Part shown: in pieces, positions 1 through 13,010 of the stretch
How positions within the stretch are numbered: the stretch's first letter is position 1
How the letters are laid out: each line of letters begins with the position of its first letter
Assembly: GCA_963971425.1 (NCBI GenBank)
Contig: OZ020514.1
Location: 28,322,602 to 28,386,601 of the forward strand
Direction: 5' to 3'
From: Bryoerythrophyllum caledonicum
Taxonomy: Eukaryota > Streptophyta > Bryopsida > Pottiales > Pottiaceae
Length of the DNA: 64,000 bases
Position numbers and translations under genes: made by a program
The notes under the pieces: model-generated
What the model was told of the DNA's origin: nothing
Databases searched by the model: none
The model's input: the letters and a program-made list of their open reading frames with translations, nothing else

Positions 1-840
1 ACTATACATAATAGTGCAAGTTGTTGCATTTAGCAAAGCCGTAGCAAGTTTTTACTTCAGCTAAGCCTATTTCGGACACGATTGTATTTCTATCCTCTAT
101 AGATTGTCCTCATTTAACATGTTTTATTTGATACCAAGTCGTGAAGTTGTTTAACAATGTAATTTGTTGAGGCATCTCACTTCATTTTGCAGTCTCTTAG
201 AATGTTGGAATTCTAGATGTTCTTTGACTATTTCTAGAATATGAGTGTAGTATCTACAAGAATCAATGTATTATTGAAAGACTTGGAGTTACAGTGGCAA
301 CGTCCTTGTATTAATTATTTTTACATAAAAGAACATATAAAGAGTAAGCAAGCTACATGGAGAGAGCTCTTGATGACATTTACGATTTCAAGACCTTTTC
401 TATTTTTTTCTATTTTTTTTCATTAGTTTTTAAAAAATAAAAAAACATGTAAGCATGAAGCGATGTTGGATGTGTGTCCCATCAAGTGTTTGAAGGCGTT
501 TAGGGATCCTATTCTTTTGTTGATCCATGTGGAGACTTGAGAAAATTGTTGTCTGTAATTTTTCAAACCAAATTAAAAGTTTTTTGAGATCTACGTTATT
601 TGTAGATGTCAAGAAACACCTTATGTGTCCAATTTGGACAACATTTGAGTAAATTATGGCCATTTGAATATTTTGACCATAGGTTGTTTTGTCCAATTTC
701 AATGAAGTACCCAATTTGTGGGTATAGTTTAGGTCGACTTGATCTAAATTGTCATTAAAATGGGAGATTGGAAATCTTCCAAAATAACAAATATGGTGTT
801 CATTCAACTAATGTCACATAAATCTCTTATTTTATTTTCC
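1..840. other. AT-rich spacer, no gene recognised
   Basis: I see only short AT-rich open frames here. The longest is 125 codons on the minus strand at 430-807; it has no recognisable motif and its composition matches the surrounding non-coding DNA. No RNA gene or terminal repeat is visible. Confidence 0.6.
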
Positions 841-854
841 TTGCACATACCAAA

Positions 855-1145
855 TGTCAGGAATGCTATCTTGTGAGCGGTGAGCCTTGAGCAGCAAGCG
901 GTGAGCACTGCTTTTTTGAATTTTATTTGTAAAAAAAAATTCAAAATTTGAAACGGACAGCTATGACCGTGGATTATATTTACAATATTTTGGTGTTAAA
1001 ATGAAAACATGGAACAATATACAACGACAAGATATTTGGGCATAGTGATGACTGAATTGTTGAGGTTAAGGGTTGTAACAATTCCTCTAAAAATCTTAAG
1101 GGACACTTATGGCCGTGGATTGGGGTCTATTATATCCTTATAATA
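855..1145 (-). repeat. 3' flank block shared with the 35.5-kb copy
   Basis: Read on the minus strand, this block lies downstream of the 1.8-5.5 kb gene copy. It carries two CCACGGYCATA sites (near 1,096 and 965) followed by a cluster of GCTCACCGCT / GGCTCACCGCTC words ending near ATAGC at about 860-890. The plus-strand copy at 31-35 kb is followed by the same order: CCACGG sites near 35,540 and 35,655, then GCTCGCCGCTC...GGCTC words ending in AATAGC. The shared flank implies that the duplicated unit is longer than the coding exons. Confidence 0.5.
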
Positions 1146-1834
1146 CATGGGTGATATCCATATAATACCTAGGCAATACCCATGGTGTTTTACTACTCTA
1201 AATTGGAAAAATTGGATACAACCATGAAAGTATTTGTAGTTCAATATATATAGTTTGAGGTTGTGAAAACTGCCTGGTTCAAACATTCAATGAATTAACA
1301 TTACATATATAGTAATTACGTTGGCATAGTATATGTAGAAAGGAATTGTGAGTCCTAGATAAAACACAATAGATAGACGACTGTAATGAAGATGTCAAAA
1401 ATCAACACGCATTATTAAAAAACAAAACAACCAAAATGGAGAAATCAATATTCCTCCCCTGATAACTCATCCGAGCTATCCTCATGGATACCAGGCGAAC
1501 TACTATTCATACCACTACCAACCGCCTCTCTGTCTATGAAGTGCTCCGCTGCGGGCCTGCACTAGTGAAATCAATGGAGGAGATGGTAATGCAGCTATGG
1601 CATGTGCGATGCCTCAATCCCAAGGACTCATATGATACGAGCCACGCGGACTCTTCATCTCCTTCAAGAGTCGTGATAGCACCTCCCTCTGAGTTGTTGA
1701 TGGTGAAGCCATCAATGACGTTGACCGACTGCATAAATCAAGTGTCAAATTGATGTCAACTCAACATATTATCAAACGCGGTAACCTACAATGCAAATTC
1801 ATTCAACAAAGACGGAGACCCTAAACTTACTTAC

Positions 1835-4800
1835 AAGTTCTCTTGCGAGCGGTCTTCATCTCGGGCTCGTCATCATTGAGCTCCAATGGGCGCTTCCGAG
1901 AGCCTTCTTGCATCGGCGGCAGAATTGCGGACTCCACTTCGATGGTACTAGGAATTAAAGGGCAGATGACCTCTTCAACCAAATCTGCGTCCTCTTCTAA
2001 TGCAAGGATGTGGCATTTCAGGGCCTTACAAGCCTTGATGGATGCCCCTATACAAAAGAAATAAGTAAATTGAAGTTAGCAGCTGAGTGTAAAAAACCAA
2101 TGATACCAGAGGAAGTCGAGTTATGTCTTACCAGTGGATGCTGTAAAATCGAGGACGATCTCATCTTCTTGGGTACAAAGGTCAATAAGAGCCTCCATGG
2201 CGTTGGAGAACTTCTCTCGAGCCCCACGCCATGGTTGGTTGATGGAACCTCTCATCATCAGCGTCTCCTATGTGATCACATTGGTCAAGTGACCATCTGA
2301 AGACAATTGAATCCCCTCTAGCAACAACTCCATCCTATCATTGAATGAAAAAGGGATCGCCGGCTCCAACTTCCTCACATAGCACTTCATCATGAAGCAC
2401 TCGTGAGTGCGCTTGGGATGGCCCTTGCGCGAGAGAGACAAACCGTTAATGGCAAACCACTTTGTCTCCTCACGGAAGTCTGGCCACTCTGCCCAAGCAT
2501 GAAGCTCGTTAGAGATGATTGTCGAGTCCCGGTAGAATACAATGAGCGGTGCCCCATCCCAAAGCAAAGCCTCTGCCATCTCAAAATGCCGGCACAATGG
2601 TTTGTGAATCCAATCGGATTCTTGCTTATCTCCATCAGAGTGCTGAGTTGGAAGTATGTTCCTAAACGGCACCGCACCACCGCTCTCTATTCCAAGGACC
2701 GGCAAATCCTCTAGGACATCAAATAGTACCATGTCCACCAATCCGTCATAGCAATCCTTTCAACAATGACGCCGTATCCATGACCCGGAATGTACCTTCA
2801 TAAACTGCCGCATCTCTGACCAAACTGATGGCAGGTCATCCTCTTCAGCAATACTGTCAAAGAGAGTCATAATACTGAGAGCGCTCTGACAAATCACCTC
2901 CACTCCGACAATAGACTCCATATGCTCCATCGCTGAAATTGTATAGATCGTCTACAAAGGCTTTGCAACATAGGTGGAGGATTGACTGCTGCTCGAGGGA
3001 AAAATGCCCTGCGTCGGTCCCATGGCAACAGGAATAGCGAACGTTGTTGCCCCTCCAAGCTGAGCAAACAACTTCTCAGGCCCCTCTTTTGCCACCTTTG
3101 AGCCAACTCTTTGTTCCTCTCCCTCGTCTCCTTCTTCAACGTCTTTGCTATCCCCTTCTCCACCCTCAACGCTTCCTTCTCCACTGCCTTGAGAGCCGCC
3201 TTCGTCGCCCTTTCCGCCGCCTTTGCATTCTCTTTCTCCAACAGTGAAGCGTCTACCGTCTCATCCATCATAGAGACAAAAGAGGGAAGCATATCGGCAT
3301 CTTTACCGGTGGCTAGGGAATCACAGTCCCTCCAAAGTTGAACCTCACCCCTGGAGTAGGATCGGAATTCTTCAACTCCAAGTACCAAGGACATTGCACC
3401 AAGTGGTGACGAGAGAAGGGCCGCCTGTGCTGCTCGGTGGAGATGCAGTCTGGTGAAGTAGGGTCCGTCCACTTTTTGAAGCGGATTGGCATTTGACTTG
3501 GTAGCAAAACTCCTTTAGCGACGAGCTTCCTCCAAAAGTATCGTAGCACCGCCCGCTTCATGATCTTCTCACATCCCTCCTACTTTAGAAACTCCTCCGA
3601 CTTGGAGAAGATGCCTTTCCTCCCAAGATGGTCTTTGAATGCTTTTGCCCACAACATGATGCTCCAGGCCTCCATCCAAGAACCAATGTCTTGGATGGGA
3701 TTAGGGAGTCCGTCATTCTTCAATACGACGTTGTCTTCTTCAACAAGCTCGGAGAATTTCTTCTCAATTTCCTCCTCCAACTATAACATACAGTGCAATC
3801 TCTCAGGCAAAATCAATGACGAAAATGGTAATTAAAGTTCAATAGACAATAGGGATCAGAAATACTCACCCCAACCCATAAGGCTGCAGTATCAATCCAC
3901 CCCCGGAGACTTGTGTCTGAAGCTGGCAATTTGGGGAAACTATACTCCGCCTTGCTATCCTTGCTCATGTTCCACCATTTGCACCATCGTTCCTTGAACT
4001 TCCCAGCCACCTTCGCGGTGCAGAAGAGTTGGAGCTTCTTGAGTGTCATCTCTAACTTAGTCTGGTAAATATCGAAATGACGCATCACCTGAAGTAGGGG
4101 CACATATAGTTGGACTCAGTTATGGTTCGACACTAAATAAAAATGAAACTATATGAAAAGTACATAAACAGACACCAATAAATATGGAATTCACATACCT
4201 CTTTGGAGAATTCCTCATTGTTTGCTGGATTTGCAATTGCCAACATCTGTGCGAATGTAGTCCGACAAGCAATCTTCTTCTTTGAGACGGCATTAGTGCA
4301 GAGTCTTACCAACTCTGCTGGACTTCCGACGCGATAACCACCAACGCCTGTGACAAGGCTATTCTTGTAATTTTGTATGCACTCTTCTTGGGCAGCAATA
4401 ATCTCTCGTTAGAAACCAACAATCGTTATTAATAGTTAAATAACAGAAAATGCTTACTGAACTAGGCAACAATGGTAGTTGAATTTTAGTTGTGCACTGA
4501 ATACAAACCTTAAACGTGAGCTTCTGAAATGCGTCAGACGTCATGTGATACCATTTTTTTGTTGCCTTCTTCCCCCACTTGTACACGCTTGCTTTGTAAT
4601 TGTATTTGCTAATCAAGCCCTTCAACTACACAAAGCCCAACAATCCAAAATGTTGGACCCTCTTCAACTCATGTGATATATGCTGCGTGACGTGATCGGC
4701 CTCTTTTTCCCTAGGATACAAGAACCATTATTTAGAAACGTGCATGTACAAAATCCATTTGAACCACCGAATATAACCTTGGCAACGATAACAATGCGCA

Positions 4801-5496
4801 TTGCAGAAATATTATTGACAAAAAAAAGTTGGATTCCGTCTTACTTGTTAAGATCAGTCATAGCATTGTGAAGAATATGGCGGTTTGCCAAACACGGCTC
4901 TAGAACCATCGCCTTCACTGGTGAATGGAAGATGTAGTCCCGAGAGTGCATCTGGGATATCACTTCTATCCACGCAATGTGGCGGTGGTTGCCATCCTAG
5001 ATAAAGAAGTACTTGTTTGAGAACGACTACAACTCCGGCCGACTTTGCAACATTGTCTCAAACTTGCCATCCTCCTCAAGCAAAAGTACAGATCACTTGG
5101 CTTGCTGAGAAGGAAGCACCTCTTGTTCAGTCATTGAGAAATATGCAGATCCAGGTCGATATCCCTTCACAAACTCCGCCTTGAGCTTCTCTACATCACT
5201 CTTCAATGAGAGACAAACCTCCGTCATGATAGCATGCAACAAAGTGGAATTAAAATCTCCTCAATCAAAGGGAAAATTGACCACTGCAATACATCAGACA
5301 ATGTGCCCCAAATGGATTTCCGCAATGCTTGCTCGGTCAATTCCATCCTTGAGTTGGCCTCCAAGTCATTCATTTCTTCCTCCACAAGTTGATTCACAGG
5401 GTCTAAACTCTCACTATTGGATAGGGTCCCTAGTTCATGATGTGCCATCTGTAATTTGGCAATTTGTAAAGAGAGCTTCATCAATTTGACCCACAC
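1835..5496 (-). pseudogene. ParB-like / N4-N6 DNA methyltransferase-like protein, copy A
   Basis: Multi-exon relative of the gene at 31-35 kb. Likely exons (plus coordinates, gene read right to left): 5496-4845, 4710-4509, 4404-4199, 4088-3870, 3780-about 2132, 2047-1835, joined by GT-AG introns with matching phases wherever I could follow them. Motifs in order: DGNHRHIAW near 4,975-4,996 (ParB-like), an Ala/Glu/Lys-rich coiled coil near 3,080-3,260, a core with FDVLEDL near 2,703-2,723, PWRGAREK near 2,212-2,235, then DEIVLDFTASTG across an intron, like the SAM-binding motif I of beta-class N4/N6 DNA methyltransferases. In-frame stops: TGA at 5093-5095 and 2760-2762; TAG at 5027, 4997, 4626, 3580, 2952 and 2268. 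At least one frameshift lies near 3,320. It is dead as read. Function is inferred from motif order only. A possible further exon (1734-1534) does not fit the phase. Confidence 0.65.
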
Positions 5497-5589
5497 AGCC
5501 TATCCACCTCTAATCTCAAACGCACCAACATACCTCATCAATGCTAATGCATGCTCCACTCATGATTATTCCGTCCCCAACGCTCCTTG

Positions 5590-8500
5590 AGCACTCCGGA
5601 CTCAGCGGTGCCTACAATCAACAAACATGATACAAGAGTGAGCATAATACAATTCAAGAAAGCAGCCTACCTCAACAACCAAGGCCAGAGCTTGCCCAAA
5701 CTTTGGAGGTAGACGCAACTCGAAAGCGCAACAAGTTGTGCTCAAGATTGCATGCACAACATCCGTGAAAGCCACACCGACAACAGATACGCAAACCACG
5801 AGCGCTCCAAGGCAGGAGAAGAGCATCAACTAATCAAAAGTAGGAGGAAAATTAAACAAATCCAGGGTGGCCTAATGGACGCTTGGATCCGAGGGTCATC
5901 CCAGAGCTGCCAAAAAAAAAACGGCCTACCTCAACAACCAAGGCCGGAACTTGTCCGAACTTTGGGGGTAGACGCAGCAAGAAAGCGCAACAAGTTGTGC
6001 TCAAGAACACACGCGCAGCATCCGAGAAAGACACACCCACAGCTGATATGCAAACCACGAGTGCTCAAAGGCGGCAGAGGAGCATCTGCTGATCAAGACC
6101 TGGAGGAAATCTGAACAAAACAAGGGTGGCCCAAGGGACCCTCGGATTCAAGGGTCATCCCGGAGCTGCCAAAAAATAAATAAACAGCCTAACTCAACAA
6201 CCAAGGCCGGAGCTTGCCAAAACTTTGGAGGTGAACGCTGCTCGGAAACACAACAAGTTGTGCTCAAGATCGCATGCACAGCATCCAAGGAAGCCACACC
6301 GACAGCAGATACGCAAACCACCAGCGCTCCAAGGCACGAGAGGAGCATCAGCTGATCATGAGCAGGAGGAAATCAAAACAATACCGGGGTGGCCCAAGGA
6401 ACCGTCGGATATGAGGGTCATTCCGGAGCTGCCCAAAAAAAATAAACAGCCTACCTCAACAACCAAGGCTAGAGCTTGTCGGAACTTCGGAGGTGGACTC
6501 CGCTGGGAAGCACAACAAGTTGTACTGAAGTAAATGACGCAGAGCATCTTGAGAAGCAACACCGACAGCTGATACGCAGACCACGAGCGTTGGAAATCGG
6601 GAGAAGAGCATCAGCTGATCAACAACGAGGGGAAATCTAAATAAAACCGGGGTGGTCCAAGGGACCGTCGGATATGAGGGTCATCCCGGAGCTCCAAAAA
6701 AAAACCCTACCTCAACAACCAAGGTCAGAGCTTGCCTGAATTTTGGAGGTGGACGCAGCTGGGAAGCACAGCAAGTTGTGCAGAAGTGAATGATGCGGAG
6801 CATCCAAGGCAGCTACACCGACATCTCATACACAGACCACGAGCGCTTGAATTTGGGCGAGGAGCATCAGCTCATCAAAAGCAGGAGGAAATCTTAAAAA
6901 AACCAGGGTGGCCCAAGGGACCCTCGGATCCAAAGGTCATCCTTGAGCTGCAAAAAAAAACGGCCAACCTCAACAACCAAGGTCATAGCTTGCCCAAACT
7001 TTGAAGGTGGCCGAAGTTGGAAAGCGCACCAAGTTGTGGTGAAGATTGCACGCGCAACATCTTGAGAAGCCACACCAACAACTTATACGCAGACCAAGAG
7101 CGCTTGAAGCGGGAGAGGAGCATCGGTTGTTCATAAGCAGGAGGAAATCTAAATAAAACCAGGGTGGCCTATGGGGCCATCGGATCCAAGGATTATCCTG
7201 GAGCTGCCAAAAAATAAAATAAAATAGCCTACTTCAACAACCTAGGCCAAAGCTTGCTCCCACTTTGGAGGTGGACGCATCTCGGAAGAGTAGCAAGTTG
7301 TGCTCAAGATCGCATGTGTAGCATTTGAAGAAGCCACACTGACAGCAGATATGGAGCCCACGAGCGCTCCTAGGCGGGAGAGGAGCATCAACTGATTAAG
7401 AGCAAGAGGAAATCTAAACAAAACGAGGGTGGTCCAGGGGACCCTCGGATCCGAGGGTTATCCCGAAGGTGCGAAACAAAAAAAAAAGGGGCCTACCTCA
7501 ACAACCAAGGTCAGAGCTTGCCTGAACTTTGGAGGTGGACGCAATTGGGAAGCGCAGTAAGTTGCGCTCCGAATTGCACGCACAGCATCTGGGGAAGCCA
7601 CACCAACACTTGATACGCAAACCACAAGCGCTCCAAGGCGGGAGAGGCGCTTAGTTGATCAAGAGCAAGAGGACATCTAAACAAAACCAAAGTGGCCCAA
7701 CGAACCCTCAAATTCGAAGGTCATCCCGGACCAATCCAAAAAAAAACGGCCTACTTCAACAACCAAGGCCAGAGCTTGCTCGAACTTCCAAATGGACAAA
7801 GCAAGAAAGCACAACAAGTTGTGCTCTAGGTCGCATGCGCAGCATCCGGGAAAGCTACACCGACTGCTGATATGCAAACCACGAGCACTCTAAGGCGGGA
7901 GAGGCGCAAGAGCGGATCAAGAGCAAGAGGAAATCAAATCAAAACAAGGTGGCCCTACGGACCCTCAAATTCAAGGGTCATCCCGGAGCTGCAAAAAAAA
8001 CGGCTGACCTCAACAACTTTGGTCGGAGCTTGCGCGAACATTGGAGGTGGACGTAGCAGGGAAGCGCATCAAGTTGTGCTCAAGATCGCATGCGCAACAT
8101 TCGAGAAAGCCTCACCGTCAGCTCGTACGCAAACCACGAGCGCTCCAAGGCGGAAGAGGAGCATCTGCTAATCAAGACCAAAGGAAATCTAAACAAAATC
8201 GGGTTGGCCCAAGGAACCGTCGGATCCGAGGGTGATCTTGAGCTGTCAAATTAAAAAAAAATGGCCTACCTCAACAACCAAGGCTGGAGCTTGCCCGAAC
8301 TTTGGAGGTGGACGCAGCTGGCAAGTGCTCCAAGTTGTGCTCAAGATTGTACACGCAACATCCAGAGAAGCCACACTTATAGTTGATACGCACACCACGA
8401 GCGTTTGGAGGCGGGAGAAGAGCATCAGCTAATTAAGAGCAGGAGGAAGTCTAAACAAAAGCGGAGTGGTCCAGGGGACCCTCAGATCCGAGGGTTATCC

Positions 8501-8864
8501 TAGAGCTGCCAAATAAAAAAAAGCGGCCTACCTCAACAACCAAGGCCGGAGCTTGTCCTTACTTCGGAGGTCAACGCAGCTAGAAAGCGCAACAAGTTGT
8601 ACTTAAGATCGCACACGCAACACCTAGGAAAGCCACACCGACAGTTGATACGCAAACCACGAGCGCTGCCAGGCGGAAAAGGAGCATCAAATGATCATGA
8701 CCAGGAGGAAATCTAAATAAAACCAGGGTGGCCCAAAGGACCGTCGGATCCGAGGGTCATTCTGAAGCTGCCAAAAAAAAGCCTTCTAGAACAACCAAGG
8801 CCGGAGTTTTTTGGAACTTTCTAGGTGGACCCACTTGGGAAGCAGAGCAAGTTTCTCTTGAGAT
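5590..8864 (+). repeat. Satellite array, ~260-bp unit, about 13 copies
   Basis: The word CTCAACAACC recurs at about 5671, 5930, 6193, 6455, 6711, 6969, 7233, 7497, 7755, 8009, 8270, 8532 and 8788, spaced 254-264 bp apart. Each unit has an A-rich tract, an AACAAGTTGTGCTCAAGAT block, and a segment built on the palindrome CCCTCGGATCCGAGGG followed by TCATCCCGGAGCTG. Units differ by many substitutions and small indels. The period is not a multiple of three, so open frames inside it are not genes. More copies lie at 36.66-37.31 kb. Confidence 0.9.
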
Positions 8865-9229
8865 CTGTCACGGGATGTGGCGTCGAGGACCACACCACAT
8901 CTTGTGGTGTTAGCGTTGGTTAGAATAGTCTAATCTACGTTAGTTTATGTTTAGGGACGTATGGCGGCGCACCACATTCATCCGTGGATGACTTTCATCC
9001 ACTTAGGGTTGTGTGTGTGTGCGTATAGCGTCGCATTTGTCCTTGCCTTGATGTCTTTGTCAAGTCAAGCTTTGTGAGTGAGAGTGGAGAGTAGTGTTAA
9101 GAGTTGCTTGTAAGTGGCGGTTTAAGCCATTAGTGAAGTCTCATGCTTTCCATTTGTACTTCACACTCGTTGATTCACCCATTGTGGTGTGCATGACGCT
9201 TGACTACTCTTGTGATATGCAACACTTTC
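8865..9229 (+). repeat. 365-bp dispersed repeat, copy 1
   Basis: Starts CTGTCACGGGATGTGGCG and ends GATATGCAACACTTTC. A near-identical 365-bp copy lies at 36,185-36,549, with roughly ten differences by eye. The ends can be read as TGTCA...CAACA, as in an LTR, but I find no target-site duplication at either copy. This copy directly follows the satellite array; the other precedes one. Confidence 0.8.
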
Positions 9230-10869
9230 ACTTGACAAAGACCTCCATTTTCTTTTCACATTGAGCAAGTTTGTGGTTGAAGGTGAAGAAAGTGGAGAAG
9301 GAGTGGATACCTCCAGTACTAAATTGGTGTGGGAGGATACTAAAATTTAGTGACTTAATAGTAGTGTTTTAGTTTCAAAAAAATTTGGGACTCTCTCCCT
9401 ACTCCCGTCCGGCCGACAACTAATAGGTGGTTAAGAAAACACCGGGCGTCCACTGGATGCCAGAGGGTTGGGGTTTCTATGGGCCTAGTGTTGCTTGTGT
9501 GGAGACCTAGGGACGCAGTTGTGGAGGTTGTCCGCGCAGGAGCCAACACGCTTTGCGTGCCGCGAGACTACATCAAAGTCAACGTGGATCCCATCTCGTG
9601 ATTTGGACAAGCCGATTTGGGACGTAGTAGGACAATCCGTGCGGGTTCCTGATTTGGACAGCCTGAAGAAGTAGGGAGCAGGGAATCGGACGTCAATGGG
9701 TCTCATCCGGGCTGGGAGCAAGTCAACAGCAAGAGCCCAATTTGAAGGCCTGATTTAAGGCTGCGGGCTATGGGTACTAGGAAGTCAGCGGCCTAGGGAG
9801 GGCAAGGTCCTAATTGCGGCAGGAGGTCTCAATTCCCACAGGTACCCAATTGCGTGCCGAATGCCCTTAAACCGTGCATTTGGTGCAAAAATTTCAGAAG
9901 TCCTTGGAGTTGAACCACAAATTTATCAACTTTTGCAATTTAAGTGATTTTGCAATTCCGACTTCGGATTTGAGTTCGTGAAAGAATCCTAAGATTTGAG
10001 ACATAAAAAAATTAGTTTATAAAAAAAAATTATTTTGCTAGTTTTTTTGTGAGGTCCAAAAACATGTTTTGTGATCTTTTAAAAAAAATAAAAAATAAGA
10101 TAGTGCTAAACTTTGGGAGTAGATTTCAAAGGCATTGTTACTCGGATGTGAGATATTTTTGCTTGTAGTTAAGGTTTTCGCCATTTGACCTAATTTTAGC
10201 GCTAGTTTGGCGTTTGTCGCGATTATCCACCAATGTATGTGACTTCATTAGAGGGATAGTGTTTTTTAAACACCACGGTCAATCTCCACTACTCCCTTAG
10301 TTTTAGACGTTAGGCAGAAACACTTTTTAGTGTTTCTCTTTGTAGTGCACGTTTTGCAACACGGGTCATCCACTGCAGGCATGTGCCAGTGGCTCTGACT
10401 ACTTGTCTTTTCTGCTTTTATGCTGTTAGGGGAGAGGATCCGGTTTTTATTTCTGGATTCTTGTGCAATACCTCCCCCGTATTGCGGGCTTGTTGCCGGT
10501 GTTTTCGGATGGCCCCATTAATTGTTGTGCTAGCTTGTGATAGGGTACCGTAGGGGTGAAGCCGGAGTAATGACCGGCAAGACCTTTTTCTGTGGGGGGA
10601 TGTGGTTGGACCTGTGTTAGCCAGAGGTGATGACCGGTTAAACACATAGCTTGGTGATTTTACAGGTGCAGCTTGCCTGTCCGATTCTTTGGAGAATGCA
10701 CTGGCTTTAGACTTTGGGCTAGGGTCGGATACGAACGAGGCTTTTGAGCCTATTTTAGTGTTGGATACCGACCGTAGGCTTTGAGTTTGGAGTGTGGGCA
10801 CGTCTGAGGACATGGAGGACAACACCGCCAGGTTGTGCATGATCGTTTCTCACGTCGGGCTGGGGGCAT
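9230..10869. other. No gene recognised; possible 5' LTR/leader of the gypsy element
   Basis: No supported coding region. A minus-strand open frame of 140 codons (10,418-10,840) has no known motif. The stretch leads into the gypsy gag and may include its 5' LTR, but I could not match it to a 3' copy after 17.3 kb, so the LTR boundaries stay undefined. The AT-rich part near 9,880-10,260 holds nothing I can name. Confidence 0.4.
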
Positions 10870-10906
10870 CTCCCTACCCAATTGGCGACTCCGTTTCCAG
10901 ACATGG

Positions 10907-12192
10907 ATGAAAGAGAAGCGTCAGCGTTCACCGTCGTTCAACGACTGGTACGCTTTTGAGCTTTTGCCCCAGCATTTGGAGCTGGAGGCGCTCCAGACCT
11001 GTGGGAGGTAGTCGGTACTGCATGCGGAGGAGTTGCGTCCGGTTGAGGATTACTGGCGCGACCGGGTGGAGTTGGTGACTGCGCTCAAGGAGAGCGCCGT
11101 TGCTTGTGTCCCGACTTTTACCGATCAACCCAAAGAGGAGGGAGTCTCATCCAGTGAGGATTCCAAGCAGAAGGGCATTGCCCTTATAGATGAGGCGTCC
11201 GGCATGGGGCCCATGTCGCGTTTGGCCTAGGCCACGCGGGCGGCATTGGTGGCCGTCGGTTTGCCACCAGTCTTTGACCCTCTGGCGTGGTTCATGGCAC
11301 ACTTGAAGATGGAGTATGGGAGATTCCGACGTGATCAGATGCAGCGCATCCAAGATTTCCGCCGTGAAAAGGAGGACACGCCGCGCACCATGTATACCCG
11401 ATTAGCGCGGTTGGCGGTGGAGGCAAGTGATGTCTTCACGGAGGGCCAACTTGTGAAGATTTTCATCTCCAAGTTGGACAAGAGGATGGTGGACTTGATC
11501 ACCCCCCGTCTTCTTTTTTATTATCACGGCAACGCTAATTTGGCTTAGGCGTTTGGTGAGGTGGAAGTGCTTGATAGAGCGATGGGCGTGTCCGAGGCCA
11601 CAGACTAGGTCACGTCATTGATGGACGCTCCCAAGTCGAAGGAACTTAAACTGCAATGAGTAGCTTGGCGGAGACACAACTTGAAAAGGTTGTGCATTGC
11701 TCGGCTTGTGGAGAACCCGGTCACACCAAAGGGGACCCGAATTGTTCCAAGAAGGAGGTGGAGAAGGGAAAGGTGAAGCCCAAGACCGAGGCAGCTAAGT
11801 CTAGTAACAAGGTTGCGAGCAAGGGAAAAAAGCCGGTTACTTGTTCTCACTATGGCAAGTCCAGCCATAGTGATGAGAACTGCTTCGTTCACTTCCTCGA
11901 GAAACGACCAGGTTCATCACGGGAGAAGGACTTGAAGGCTAAAGTGGCGGAGTTGGAAAAGAAGTTGAGTGCGCATGCTTCTTTGGGACAAGTGGTAGAC
12001 GAACGGGCTCCGGTGAAGAGTTGTAGTTCGTCCTCAGCCATGGATGCCGATTTGTACGGCGCTTCCGGGGAGGTTGTGGCTGCAGTTGCCACTTGTGCTC
12101 ATACCACCGCACATACAGTGTCACCTTTATCCCGTGTACCGGATAACAGTGGTCGTCCATGCCACGTGGGGTTACCAGACCACATTGGTTAG
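10907..12192 (+). pseudogene. gag: Gypsy gag / nucleocapsid
   Basis: Capsid-like region in one frame from an ATG at 10,907, with in-frame TAG codons at 11,009, 11,228, 11,546 and 11,606. A frame change near 11,650 leads into the nucleocapsid segment, which has two zinc-knuckle-like motifs: CSACGEPGHTKGDPNC (11,698-11,745) and CSHYGKSSHSDENC (about 11,842-11,883). In the second, the second cysteine is replaced by tyrosine, as TGT-to-TAT would give. The segment ends at TAG 12,190. As structural protein it would package element RNA; this copy cannot make it intact. Confidence 0.8.
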
Positions 12193-12573
12193 TCACGGCT
12201 ACCATTGTCGTTTGGCATTGTGGATTCGGCTGCTCTTGGTACCGCTCCTCGTTTGACTACCGTTCCACTTAATTCTTCCACTCATGTGGATGCCGTACAT
12301 TCCTTGGCGTACAAGGTGTTGTGGTTGCCGGTGTTTGCCGGTGTGGACTTTCTGACACCGGATTTTCAACCATCCGGTGTATTTCCCTTGGCGGGTAGCA
12401 TGTTGGAGGATAAGGTGCCCATGCCATCATTGGAGGTGTCGCAAGCAATGACGGGTCCACCCATCGAGGAGGATTTGGTGGCAATGCGGGCCAAGTTGGC
12501 AGCGGAGGCTATTTCCGCGTTTGAGGCCAATTCCACTTCTATACTTATGGAGTAGTCCTCCGGGGATCAGTCC

Positions 12574-13010
12574 ATGATCTCTGGAGTGGCTTATTTGTCT
12601 GACGTTGCAGCCCGGTCGGCACGGGAGCGACTCAGTGTGCATCCAATGGTAGTACGCTTGGTAAACGATGACGGAGTCATGGTGGTTGGTCATACGGACG
12701 GCAACCCCACTCGAGCTACTCCTCTTCGTGTTTTGTTGGACTCCGGAGCTCAGTTAGTGATGATTAATAAGCAACTAGCCCAGGATTTGGGTCTAGGTGT
12801 TTCGGACCTTGAGCCTTGCTCATTTACGATTGTTACATCGATTGGGGGCACGGAAAAGGCCATGGGCTACACGCGACATCCGTTACAGTTGATGTTCGGC
12901 GTGGGATTTGGTCCTTTATTCTGTCACGTATCTCTCCAGTGTGCTGTGATTAGCTCCACCAACTACGATATTTTAGTGGGCCAACATGCACTATATCCAC
13001 TGGATTTAGG
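12574..13010 (+). pseudogene. Gypsy aspartic protease
   Basis: Retropepsin-like segment with the active-site motif LLDSGAQ at 12,733-12,753 (the DSG triad), preceded by a basic/variable stretch and followed by a hydrophobic segment ending STNYDILVGQ. It would cleave the Gag-Pol precursor. A TAG at 12,553 lies just upstream. Near 13,008 the frame changes by one base (from LYPLDLG to VDNKTEEVWIRPGW), moving into the methyltransferase reading frame. Confidence 0.8.

Noticed and set aside
5670..8860. Many 60-120 codon open frames on both strands of the satellite
   Set aside because: They repeat with the 260-bp unit, whose period is not a multiple of three, and have no conserved frame.
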